Positions 16,419-25,735 of a stretch of 64,000 bases of DNA are shown one piece after another. Source of the stretch: Streptomyces yangpuensis (GTDB lineage: Bacteria; Actinomycetota; Actinomycetes; Streptomycetales; Streptomycetaceae); assembly GCF_001005295.1 (NCBI RefSeq), contig NZ_LBMK01000003.1:198579-262578 (forward strand), written 5' to 3'. Under the pieces are notes generated by a model, which was not told where the DNA came from, did not search any database, and saw only the letters and a list, made by a program, of their open reading frames with translations. Position numbers and translations under genes: made by a program. Position 1 is the first letter of the stretch. Every line of letters starts with the position of its first letter.

Positions 16419-17534
16419 ATGACAGCAGCAGGGAAGCACCAGGTGAGCCGGACCGAGACCACCCGGCGGGCCGCCGGCCGACAGGGCCGGGCCGGCATCA
16501 GGGACGTGGCCGCCGCGGCGGGCGTCTCCATCACGACCGTCTCCGACGCGCTCAATGGCAAGGGACGGCTGCCCGACGCCACCCGCCGCCACGTTCGCGA
16601 AGTAGCCGACCGGCTGGGCTACCGCCCGTCGGCCGCCGCCCGCACCCTCCGTACCGGAAAGTCGGGCCTCATCGGCCTGACCGTGACGACGTACGGGGAT
16701 GAACCTTTCACCTTCACCGAATTCGCCTACTTCGCCGAGATGGCCCGGGCCGCCACCTCGGCGGCGCTGGCCCGCGGATACGCCCTCGTCATCCTCCCCG
16801 CCACCTCCCGCCACGACGTGTGGTCCAACGTCGCCCTCGACGGCACCGTCGTCATCGACCCCTCCGACCACGATCCCGTCGTCACCGAGCTCGTCCGCCA
16901 GGGCCTGCCCGTGGTCTCCGACGGCCGGCCTGCCGGCTCCCTCCCCGTCACCGCCTGGGTCGACAACGACCACGAGGCCGCCGTGCTCGGCCTCCTCGAC
17001 CACCTCGCCGCCGCCGGCGCCCGCCGGATCGGGCTGCTGACCGGCACCACCACCGACACGTACACCCGCCTGTCCACCACGGCCTACCTCAACTGGTGCG
17101 AGCGCGTCGGCCAGGACCCCGTGTACGAGTCCTACCCGGCCCACGATCCGTGCGCGGGCGCCGTCGCCGCCGACCGGCTCCTGGCCCGACCCGACCGCCC
17201 CGACGCCGTCTACGGTCTCTTCGACCCGAACGGCACCGACCTGCTCGCCGCCGCCCGCCGCTACGGCCTGCGCGTCCCCGAGGACCTGCTGCTCGTCTGC
17301 TGCAGCGAGTCCACCGTGTACGCCAACACCGAGCCGCCCATCACCACGCTGTCCCTCAAACCGCGCCGCATCGGCACCGCCGTCGTGCAGCTGCTCATCG
17401 ACGCGATCGAGGGCGTGGACACCGGACGGCCGGTCGAACAGGTCGTCCCGACCGAGCTGATCATCCGCACCTCTTCGCAGCGCAGGCAGCCCCGAACGAC
17501 CGTCAGCCCACCCCGGTCTCCGGCCCAGGACTGA
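16419..17534 (+). CDS. LacI-family transcriptional regulator
   Basis: A 371-residue repressor-type protein. The ATG at 16419 follows a -10-like box closely (leaderless). After a short basic N-tail, the LacI helix-turn-helix reads IRDVAAAAGVSITTVSDALN with the hinge helix region RPSAAARTLRTGKSGLIGL. The rest is a periplasmic-binding-protein fold for an effector, with PVVSDGRP, DNDHEAAVLGLLDHL, GLFDPNGTDLL and the ending PTELIIRTSS typical of the family. It probably binds palindromes in its own upstream region and may also control hisC. It is not next to sugar-uptake genes, so the effector cannot be inferred. The family call is firm. Confidence 0.88.
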   Translation: MTAAGKHQVSRTETTRRAAGRQGRAGIRDVAAAAGVSITTVSDALNGKGRLPDATRRHVREVADRLGYRPSAAARTLRTGKSGLIGLTVTTYGDEPFTFTEFAYFAEMARAATSAALARGYALVILPATSRHDVWSNVALDGTVVIDPSDHDPVVTELVRQGLPVVSDGRPAGSLPVTAWVDNDHEAAVLGLLDHLAAAGARRIGLLTGTTTDTYTRLSTTAYLNWCERVGQDPVYESYPAHDPCAGAVAADRLLARPDRPDAVYGLFDPNGTDLLAAARRYGLRVPEDLLLVCCSESTVYANTEPPITTLSLKPRRIGTAVVQLLIDAIEGVDTGRPVEQVVPTELIIRTSSQRRQPRTTVSPPRSPAQD

Positions 17535-17697
17535 CCGCCGGACCGTCCGGTCGGCCTGTTCGGCGGGTCGTCCGGAATTTCAACAACCGGCAATATCGGG
17601 CAAAAACGGTAGGAACGATACGCTCCGCAAAGGATTCACCACCCCTGGTGCGTCACACAGCGCGAGCCGCATTCCTATGATGGGCGCACGACATCAC

Positions 17698-17728
17698 GGA
17701 CCCTCCTCCCAGGAGGTCAGGAGGGTCC
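17698..17728 (+). promoter_or_regulatory. Leader hairpin upstream of the metallophosphoesterase gene
   Basis: Perfect 10-bp arms GGACCCTCCT (17698-17707) and AGGAGGGTCC (17719-17728), 11-nt loop. A -10-like TATGAT at 17676-17681 lies upstream, so the hairpin would be in the 5' leader, about 25 nt before the ribosome site. It could also act as an attenuator. Confidence 0.45.
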
Positions 17729-17765
17729 GCAGGTGTACGGCAGCGCGACGGTGGTGGAGGGGTCG

Positions 17766-19115
17766 ATGACTCAGGGGGCCGGTCAGGGACCCGCGATGCG
17801 GACGGAGACGCTGCGGGACTTCCGGGTGCCAGTCACCGAACCCGCCGCCCCGTACGCCGTATCCACCGGTCTGCCCGACGAGGCTCCCGTGTACGGCGAG
17901 TACCCCGCGTACTACGAGGACGGCGCACGGGCCGCCGTGCCGCCCCAGCCCGGGTACCTGCCGCAGCCGCCCGCGGCGCCGGCCCCGCAGCCCGATCCGC
18001 ACCGCGAGCAGCAACACGAGCAGCACCGCGATCCGCGTCACGACTCCCGGCAGGACCCCCGGCAGGACCCGCGCCCCGAGGGGCACCCGCACGGGCGTCC
18101 CCAGGGTCCCCCGCAGCCCCACGCGCACACCGAGGCCGAACCGGTGCACTCGATGACCAAGGGCCCCGAGGAGGACGAGCCCGAGGGCTACACCCCGACC
18201 TACCGGGACCTCCCCGTCATCGGCCGTGCCCCGCTCGGCGGCCCCGGCGACACCGTCCAGGTCCAGTACATCCCGCAGGACGCCGCCGGCCCCGGCCCGC
18301 TGTACGTCGTCGGCGACGTCCACGGCTACCTCGACGAGCTCGTCACCGAGCTGCGCGCCCAGGGCCTGATCGACGGGGAGGGCCGCTGGTCCGCGGGCAA
18401 CGCCCGGCTCTGGTTCCTCGGCGACTTCACCGACCGCGGCCCGGACGGCATCGGCGTCATCGACCTCGTCATGCGGCTGTCCGCCGAGGCGGCCGCGGCC
18501 GGCGGCTACTGCAAGGCCCTGATGGGCAATCACGAACTGCTGCTCATCGGCGCCAAGCGGTTCGGCGACACGCCCGTCGTATCCGGCGCCGGCACCGCCA
18601 CCTTCCAGGCCGCCTGGCTGCTCAACGGCGGCCAGCGCACCGACATGGAGCGCCTGCAGGACGTGCACATCCAGTGGATGTCGAGACTGGACGCGGCCGT
18701 GCTGGAGGAGGACCACCTGCTGCTGCACTCCGACACCACGGCCTACCTCGACTACGGCGACTCCATCGAGGACGTCAACGACACCATCCACGAGCTCCTC
18801 AACCGGGGCGACGTCGACATCACCTGGGACCTCTTCCGGAAGTTCACCAAGCGCTTCGCGTTCCGCGACGAGGAGACCGGCCCGCAGGCCGTCCGCGAAC
18901 TGCTCGACACCTATGGCGGCAGCCGCGTCGTGCACGGCCACAGCCCGATCCCGTACCTGCTGGGCGAAGTGGGCACCGAGGACGGCGACGAGTCACGCGG
19001 ACCGGAGGCCGTGGACGGCCCGCACGTCTACGCGGACGGCCTCGCCATCGCGATGGACGGCGGGGTGACCATGGCAGGCAAGCTGCTTGTCGTACGGCTT
19101 CCGCTGAGCGACTGA
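17766..19115 (+). CDS. Calcineurin-like metallophosphoesterase with long disordered N-terminus
   Basis: A 449-residue protein; the ATG at 17766 has GGAGGGG 5 nt upstream. Residues 1-150 are rich in Pro, Gln, His and Arg and look disordered. The catalytic domain follows with the four metal motifs: GDVHGYLDE, GDFTDRGPDG, GNHELLL and the late GHSPIPYL. These bind two metal ions and hydrolyse phosphate esters; the fold is shared by PP2A-like protein phosphatases and Ap4A hydrolases. Internal acidic stretches in the C-terminal third are unusual but not diagnostic. It is cytoplasmic. It has its own leader with a hairpin and appears monocistronic. Whether the substrate is a protein or a nucleotide cannot be told. 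Confidence 0.82.
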   Translation: MTQGAGQGPAMRTETLRDFRVPVTEPAAPYAVSTGLPDEAPVYGEYPAYYEDGARAAVPPQPGYLPQPPAAPAPQPDPHREQQHEQHRDPRHDSRQDPRQDPRPEGHPHGRPQGPPQPHAHTEAEPVHSMTKGPEEDEPEGYTPTYRDLPVIGRAPLGGPGDTVQVQYIPQDAAGPGPLYVVGDVHGYLDELVTELRAQGLIDGEGRWSAGNARLWFLGDFTDRGPDGIGVIDLVMRLSAEAAAAGGYCKALMGNHELLLIGAKRFGDTPVVSGAGTATFQAAWLLNGGQRTDMERLQDVHIQWMSRLDAAVLEEDHLLLHSDTTAYLDYGDSIEDVNDTIHELLNRGDVDITWDLFRKFTKRFAFRDEETGPQAVRELLDTYGGSRVVHGHSPIPYLLGEVGTEDGDESRGPEAVDGPHVYADGLAIAMDGGVTMAGKLLVVRLPLSD

Positions 19116-19264
19116 GAGCTTACGCAGAGGGGTATTTCCGGAAAGCCCCTGTCACGGCGCGGTGTGGTCGCTCTACCATCGCACTATCCGTAGCAGGCTC
19201 TCCTCCGTTTCAGCCGGCACCCGGGTCTACGCGCGGCAAACCGGCTTCTACGGAGCATCGGGGG

Positions 19265-20083
19265 ATGCACATGACCAGCGCTCCGCACCTGCTGACCGAG
19301 GACCGGCCCGAATTCGACCGGCTCATCGACGAAGCACTGCGCGCCGCAAGCGAACGGCCCGAACTCGCCACGCTCGGCGAACGGCTGAACGCCGAACAGC
19401 TGCGCACCATGGCCCAGGGCGCCAGCGCCCTGCTGGCGGCTGCCGCAGCCGCCGAGTACGGCCACTACGTGAAGGTCCGCGAGGAACGACGCGACGAGAC
19501 GCTCTACGCCCCCGGTACGACGGGGGACGAGGACGGTGACGGGAGCAGCGGCGCCGGCGCGGGCGTCAGCGCCGTGGTCGCGGTCCTCGCACCGGTCCTG
19601 GCGGGCACCGCCATGCTGATCTTCCTGCTCGTCGGCTACATCCTGAAGATGGTCGAGCCCGAACCGGCCTTCGCACAGACCATGGTGACGGCGGGTTGGC
19701 TCTTCGGGGCGCTCACCGCGGCCGCCCTCCTCTTCGCCGTGATCGGGCTGCTGGTCACGGCCGTCCGCAACAGCGCGACCGAGGTGGCGGCGGACGAGAC
19801 CGAGGCGATACCCGACGAGGTGGCGCGGGCCCGCGAGGCCTGGCGGCACGCCCTGCTGGAGCGCGGCATCATCCCGTTCCTGCGGGACGCTCTGGCCGAT
19901 CCGAGCGCCGGCCCGGGCTTCCCGACCCCCCGTACGCCAGGGGCCGGGCGCATCCCCAGTCTGGGGTACACCCGGCCCGACTTCACCAGCCCGGGAACCC
20001 CTTCGCAGGGGTCCCCGCCCGGCTACACGTCACCGGACTTCACCAGCCCGGACTTCGGCGGTCCGGAGCAGAGGCCGGAGTAA
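19265..20083 (+). CDS. Two-TM membrane protein of unknown function with Pro/Ser-rich tail
   Basis: A 272-residue protein from the ATG at 19265; an ATG at 19271 is equally possible. The first 100 residues are polar and helical. Two membrane helices follow: AVVAVLAPVLAGTAMLIFLLV and GWLFGALTAAALLFAVIGLL. A cytoplasmic helical region comes next (EVARAREAWRHALLERGIIPFLRDAL). The C-terminal 45 residues repeat a D-F-T-S-P type unit (RPDFTSPG, TSPDFTSPDF). I do not recognise the family; a homologous transmembrane protein is common in Streptomyces. GGAG lies 9 nt upstream of the start. It follows the phosphoesterase by 149 bp and probably has its own promoter. Confidence 0.7.
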   Translation: MHMTSAPHLLTEDRPEFDRLIDEALRAASERPELATLGERLNAEQLRTMAQGASALLAAAAAAEYGHYVKVREERRDETLYAPGTTGDEDGDGSSGAGAGVSAVVAVLAPVLAGTAMLIFLLVGYILKMVEPEPAFAQTMVTAGWLFGALTAAALLFAVIGLLVTAVRNSATEVAADETEAIPDEVARAREAWRHALLERGIIPFLRDALADPSAGPGFPTPRTPGAGRIPSLGYTRPDFTSPGTPSQGSPPGYTSPDFTSPDFGGPEQRPE

Positions 20084-20104
20084 CGGCTCCGGCCCGCTCC
20101 GCGG

Positions 20105-20929
20105 CTACTTCAGCTCCTTCGGCAGGTGGTTGGGGTCCATCGGGAGAACCGGCTGCGCGGCGGCCCGCAGCGGCGGCGGCGGGTCGCCCGGGTTGGGCTG
20201 CGGTACTCCGAGGTTCCACACCCCGTCGCACGTGAGCGTGTCGGGGGTACCCGGGACCACGTTGCAGAACGTCTCGTAGATCTCGCCCGTCTGGGTGATC
20301 ACTTCGATCTCCAGCCGGTTGGCCTGGTGGGAGAGGGAGACGGCACAGGCGCCCTCCGGATACTCGCCCTCCTCGTTGGTGGTGAGGTCGTACCAGATCC
20401 AGGGCCCCAGCGTGGTGTTCTGGACCTCCCGGACGCCGGCGTACGTGATGCCGTCCGGGGTGAGCGCCGCCTTGAACTCGCGGTCGTTGTTGTCCCGGAC
20501 GGCGTCGATGTCCACGCACGTGCCCGGCCCGGTCGGACCGGTGGGCCCCGTCGCGCCGGTCGCACCCGTAGCACCGGTCGCGCCCGTGGCGCCGTCGGCG
20601 CCCGGCTCGCCACGCGGACCCGTGGGGCCGGTCGGACCCGTCGGACCGCGCTGGCCCTCGCACTTGTCGCCGCCGCCGCGGGGGCCGGCCTCGACGTCCG
20701 CCGCCCTCGGATCCTGGCTCGAGCTCTTCTTCGTCGTGCAGTCACCGCCGCCGGCGGGGCTCTCCGACCGGACCGTGGCGGCCGACTGGACGGTCTGCGC
20801 GGTGGCGAACGCCGGGCTGGCGATGCCCGCCATCACCAGGGCCAGTGACGCCAGCGTGCCTCCCTTCACCACAGCACTCCGCCTGGCGACCGGGCCAAGG
20901 GGTGACCTGGTCCTGTTCACGGGGCTCAT
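20105..20929 (-). CDS. Secreted collagen-like protein, short repeat (CLP1)
   Basis: A 274-residue protein. The N-terminus is basic with a hydrophobic stretch [20 protein letters not shown] ending in an AFA-type cleavage site, so export by signal peptidase is likely. A 40-residue linker leads to 15 Gly-X-Y triplets (residues 92-136), mostly G-P-T and G-A-T. A C-terminal globular domain of about 85 residues (starting [12 protein letters not shown]) and a Pro-rich tail follow. Gly-X-Y repeats form collagen triple helices and the C-terminal domain may trimerise the chains. Ten of 15 triplets have Thr in position Y, as in glycosylated Bacillus BclA. AAGGAG precedes the ATG. It is a paralogue of the gene at 22352-23476. 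No sorting motif is visible, so the wall anchor is unknown. Confidence 0.82.
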   Translation of the reverse strand: MSPVNRTRSPLGPVARRSAVVKGGTLASLALVMAGIASPAFATAQTVQSAATVRSESPAGGGDCTTKKSSSQDPRAADVEAGPRGGGDKCEGQRGPTGPTGPTGPRGEPGADGATGATGATGATGATGPTGPTGPGTCVDIDAVRDNNDREFKAALTPDGITYAGVREVQNTTLGPWIWYDLTTNEEGEYPEGACAVSLSHQANRLEIEVITQTGEIYETFCNVVPGTPDTLTCDGVWNLGVPQPNPGDPPPPLRAAAQPVLPMDPNHLPKELK

Positions 20930-20930
20930 A

Positions 20931-21055
20931 TACGCCGCTCCTTCTCGAAACCGAATCGAACGATGGGCGATCGGCCCGGACGGGCCGCCTCGCCCATAGT
21001 CGGTAAATCGGATTGAAGGAATGAGACGCCTCGCATCGCCGTCATCTCATCGGAC
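20931..21055 (-). promoter_or_regulatory. CLP1 upstream region sharing two blocks with CLP2
   Basis: Read on the minus strand, the block CATCGTTCGA...CGGTTTCGAGAAGGAG next to the start codon and GTCCGATGA about 119 bp upstream (21048-21055) recur before the paralogue CLP2 (23477-23507 and 23588-23595). They probably mark a shared promoter and leader. The distal block lies inside the divergent region of the glycosyltransferase gene. Confidence 0.45.
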
Positions 21056-21071
21056 GAGCAAGAGACCCCCA

Positions 21072-22277
21072 ATGGCGGCTCTCATCGCGCCTTCCTTGCA
21101 CCCCCTTGGCCCGATCCCTACGGTCGCCTCACGGTCGTCTTCACCACCACCGTGGACGGGATCCTTGAAAGCCAAAATCTGCCTGAACATGATCGTAAAG
21201 AACGAGGCTGCGGTGATCAGGCGCTGTCTCGAATCCGTACGTCCTTTGATCGACACCTGGGTGATCGTCGACACCGGGTCGACCGACGGCACCCAGGAGA
21301 TCATCCGGGAATTCTTCGGTGATCTCCCCGGGGTCCTGCACGAACGCCCCTGGAAGGGATTCGACGGCAGCCGCAGCGAGGCGATCGACCTGGCCCGCTC
21401 CAGCGCGGACTACCTGCTGTTCATCGACGCGGACGACGTGATCGAGGTGGACCCCGGATTCCGGATGCCGGAGCTCACCTTCGACGCGTACGGCGTCGCG
21501 GTGCACCACCAGCCCGTCATCCACTGGCGGCCGGCCCTGGTCTCCACCCGGTTGCCCTGGAAATACGTCGGTGTGCTGCACGAGTACCTCGATTGCGAGG
21601 AATCCTTCACCCGGGGGGCTCTCGAAGGCTTCCATATCCGCATCGTCGGCGGCGGAGCCCGCCAGGGCGAAGGCGGTGACCGGGAGAAGTACCTCCGCGA
21701 CGCCGGGATCCTCGAAAAGGGCCTGCTCGATGAACCCGGGAACGCCCGCTACGCCTTCTACCTGGCCCAGAGCTGGCGCGACGCGGGCGAGCCGGAGAAG
21801 TCCCTGGCCGCCTACGACCACCGGGCGGGCATGGGCGGCTTCGCCGAGGAGGCCTACTGCGCCCGGCTCTACGCGGCACGCCTCGCGGCGAGCCTCCAGC
21901 GCCCGTCGGCCGAGGTGATGGACCGCTACCTCCGGGCCCACGAGAGCCGTCCCGGGCGGGCCGAGGCGCTCGGCGATCTGGCGCGCCTGTGCCGTCTCGA
22001 CGGCCGCTTCCCGCTGGCGTACCTGTTCGCCCGTCAGGCGGCGCGGATCCCGCGGCCGGACGACATCCTGTTCGTCGAGTTCGACTGGTACGAGTGGCGC
22101 GCGCTCGACGAGCTCGCCGTGTCCGCCTACTGGGTCGGCGCGTACGAGGAGTCGCTGCGGTGCTGCGAGCGGCTGCTGCAGGAGGGCGGGCTTCCGGAGA
22201 GCCAGCGTGAACGGGTCGTGGAGAACCGCGCGTTCGCCCTCGGCAAGCTGGGACCGGAGTACCAGGTGGTGGCCTGA
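21072..22277 (+). CDS. Family 2 glycosyltransferase with C-terminal TPR-like helices
   Basis: About 400 residues. The GT-A core starts at KICLNMIVKNEAAVIRRCLE and carries VDTGSTDGTQ and the metal motif DADD (LLFIDADDVIEV), where a UDP- or GDP-sugar binds. The second half is a helical repeat region like TPR (NARYAFYLAQSWRDAGEPEKSL and later pairs), which often grips a protein acceptor. The start is uncertain: the ATG at 21072 is used here; the ATG at 21021 and the TTG at 21165, just before the core, are alternatives. The gene is divergent from CLP1 and convergent with CLP2, so glycosylation of the collagen-like repeats is an attractive inference. It has no signal peptide; the reaction would be cytoplasmic before export. 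Confidence 0.8.
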   Translation: MAALIAPSLHPLGPIPTVASRSSSPPPWTGSLKAKICLNMIVKNEAAVIRRCLESVRPLIDTWVIVDTGSTDGTQEIIREFFGDLPGVLHERPWKGFDGSRSEAIDLARSSADYLLFIDADDVIEVDPGFRMPELTFDAYGVAVHHQPVIHWRPALVSTRLPWKYVGVLHEYLDCEESFTRGALEGFHIRIVGGGARQGEGGDREKYLRDAGILEKGLLDEPGNARYAFYLAQSWRDAGEPEKSLAAYDHRAGMGGFAEEAYCARLYAARLAASLQRPSAEVMDRYLRAHESRPGRAEALGDLARLCRLDGRFPLAYLFARQAARIPRPDDILFVEFDWYEWRALDELAVSAYWVGAYEESLRCCERLLQEGGLPESQRERVVENRAFALGKLGPEYQVVA

Positions 22278-22298
22278 CGGTCCCCGCTCCGCACGGCC

Positions 22299-22341
22299 GA
22301 GGGGCCGGACACGTCCACGCCGTGGATGCGTCCGGCCCCTC
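22299..22341. terminator. Bidirectional terminator between the glycosyltransferase and CLP2
   Basis: Arms GAGGGGCCGGA (22299-22309) and TCCGGCCCCTC (22331-22341) extended by inner pairing. TTT follows on the plus strand. It lies between convergent stop codons. Confidence 0.75.
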
Positions 22342-22351
22342 TTTCCTGTGC

Positions 22352-23476
22352 CTACCGTCCGGCGCGGTGGGGGAAGGCCTTGCCGCGGAGGGCCACGACC
22401 GGACCAGGGGTCAGCTCGGTCCACCCCTCGTCCCAGACGAAGGTGGTGCCGTTGGTGTCGCCGTGTGTCTGATAGACCCGGTTGTCCGTGGTCAGGACCC
22501 TGATGTAGGTGTTCGTTCCCTGGTCGATGATGGTGATGCCGCAGGCCGTGGCGGCGGGGAATCCGGGGTTGTCCCCGTCCGAGACGTTCTGCCAGACGGG
22601 TACGCCTCCGGCCGTGGCCGAGCGGCCTGCGTAGGCGACGCCGTTCATGAGGACGACACCGAACGATTCACTGTTCGAGGGTGCGACGGTATCGATGTCC
22701 CGGCAGCGAAGAGTGGCACCGGTCGCACCCGTGGCTCCCGTGGCGCCGACCCCACCCGTGGCACCGGTCGCACCCGTGGCACCCGTGGCTCCGACAGCCC
22801 CATCAGCACCGGTAGCACCCGTAGCTCCGACCGCACCATCTGCACCCGTGGCACCCGTGGCACCTGTAGCGCCGGTCGCCCCGTCAGCACCGGTAGCGCC
22901 TGTTGCCCCGTCGGCTCCGGTGGCGCCGGTGGCTCCATCGGCACCCGTAGCACCGGTGGCACCGTCAGCACCAGCCAAACCTGTCGCACCAGTAGCGCCA
23001 GCCGCGCCTGTAGCCCCCGTGGCCCCATCAGCACCTGTCCCGCCCGTCGCGCCCGTCGGGCCGGTCGCGCCGTCCGCGCCATCGGCACCGTCCGCACCGT
23101 CCGCTCCCCTGGCTCCCGTCGGACCGGTGGGGCCGGTCGGGCCGGGCCTGCCCGGCTCGCAACGGTCGCCGCCGCCGCGGGGGCCGGCCAGGAGAAGGTC
23201 CACCGCCGTCCGGCCGTCGTCCGGGTCGAATTCCGGGCCCTGCTCCGGGTCGAGGTCCGCCCACGGGTCCGGCTCCTGATAGGGATCGCAGCCGTCCCCG
23301 CCCGCGCGGCTCGCCGCGTCGACCCGCTCGACCGCCCGGACGCCCTGCGCCACGGCGATGGAGGGGCTCGCCACTCCCATCATCACCAGGGCGAGCGACG
23401 CCAGCGTGCCGGCCTTGCGCCAAGTACTCCTCGGCAGGGGGCCAAAGGGCGACCTGGTCCTGTTCTCGGGGCGCAT
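22352..23476 (-). CDS. Secreted collagen-like protein, long repeat (CLP2)
   Basis: A 374-residue protein. The ATG at 23476 gives [13 protein letters not shown], which aligns with [13 protein letters not shown] of CLP1 and has AAGGAG 5 nt upstream. A signal peptide ([20 protein letters not shown]) is followed by an acidic linker ([20 protein letters not shown]), then 49 uninterrupted Gly-X-Y triplets at residues 109-255. Of these, 26 are G-A-T, 4 G-P-T and 1 G-G-T, so 31 have Thr at Y; most others are G-A-D. The C-terminal domain of about 115 residues ([14 protein letters not shown] onward) is related to that of CLP1. Proline is scarce, so stability would need charge pairs or glycan on Thr. 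Function is unknown; spore or hyphal surface is a guess. Confidence 0.85.
   Translation of the reverse strand: MRPENRTRSPFGPLPRSTWRKAGTLASLALVMMGVASPSIAVAQGVRAVERVDAASRAGGDGCDPYQEPDPWADLDPEQGPEFDPDDGRTAVDLLLAGPRGGGDRCEPGRPGPTGPTGPTGARGADGADGADGADGATGPTGATGGTGADGATGATGAAGATGATGLAGADGATGATGADGATGATGADGATGATGADGATGATGATGATGADGAVGATGATGADGAVGATGATGATGATGGVGATGATGATGATLRCRDIDTVAPSNSESFGVVLMNGVAYAGRSATAGGVPVWQNVSDGDNPGFPAATACGITIIDQGTNTYIRVLTTDNRVYQTHGDTNGTTFVWDEGWTELTPGPVVALRGKAFPHRAGR
22712..23152 (-). repeat. DNA encoding 49 Gly-X-Y triplets of CLP2
   Basis: A 441-bp tandem coding repeat with a 9-bp unit, mostly Gly-Ala-Thr/Asp. The codons are varied between copies (GGT, GGG, GCT, ACA, ACG and others), so the DNA repeats are imperfect although the protein repeat is regular. 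Confidence 0.85.
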
Positions 23477-23595
23477 ACCACTCCTTCTCGAAACCGGTCG
23501 AACGATGGTGGCGGGCCTCTTTGGCCACATCGGTAGCGTGTGAACCGCCACCACGAACACCCCGGACCCCTCGCAGAAAAGTCCACTTATCGGAC
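23477..23595 (-). promoter_or_regulatory. CLP2 upstream region sharing two blocks with CLP1
   Basis: Contains the leader block near the start codon (CCATCGTTCGACCGG and TTTCGAGAAGGAG, minus strand) and GTCCGATAA at 23588-23595, about 112 bp upstream, both found at similar distance before CLP1. Confidence 0.45.
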
Positions 23596-23665
23596 TATTC
23601 ATGCGACACCAATGGCCTCTCCGCCGACCACGGGGCCCGGCCTCTCCGTGGCGACGGCACGAAAA

Positions 23666-23710
23666 ACGGGCGGGCCCGCGACTCCCCCCATGGGTCGCGG
23701 GTCCGCCCGT
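23666..23710 (-). terminator. Rho-independent terminator of thiC
   Basis: Two 17-bp arms (23666-23682 and 23694-23710, one G-U pair) form a strong GC hairpin. On the minus strand the stem is followed by TTTTT, a textbook intrinsic terminator 27 bp after the thiC stop codon. Confidence 0.9.
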
Positions 23711-23736
23711 CCGCAGTCGGGTCCTGCCGGCCGGCC

Positions 23737-25650
<1,914 letters not shown>

Positions 25651-25735
25651 CGCGTTGTGCAAAGTAGCCCCCACGCTAGCGTCATCCATGGCGTGCTGAA
25701 CAGTGGGCCCCCTCATCTCTTGCGATGATCTGCTG

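Noticed and set aside
16117..16422. Small ORFs in the hisC/LacI gap
   Set aside because: They overlap palindromes and promoter-like elements, lack ribosome sites and have no recognisable sequence.
22712..23152. CRISPR-like appearance of repeated DNA
   Set aside because: The unit is a 9-bp coding triplet repeat without spacers; it encodes Gly-X-Y.
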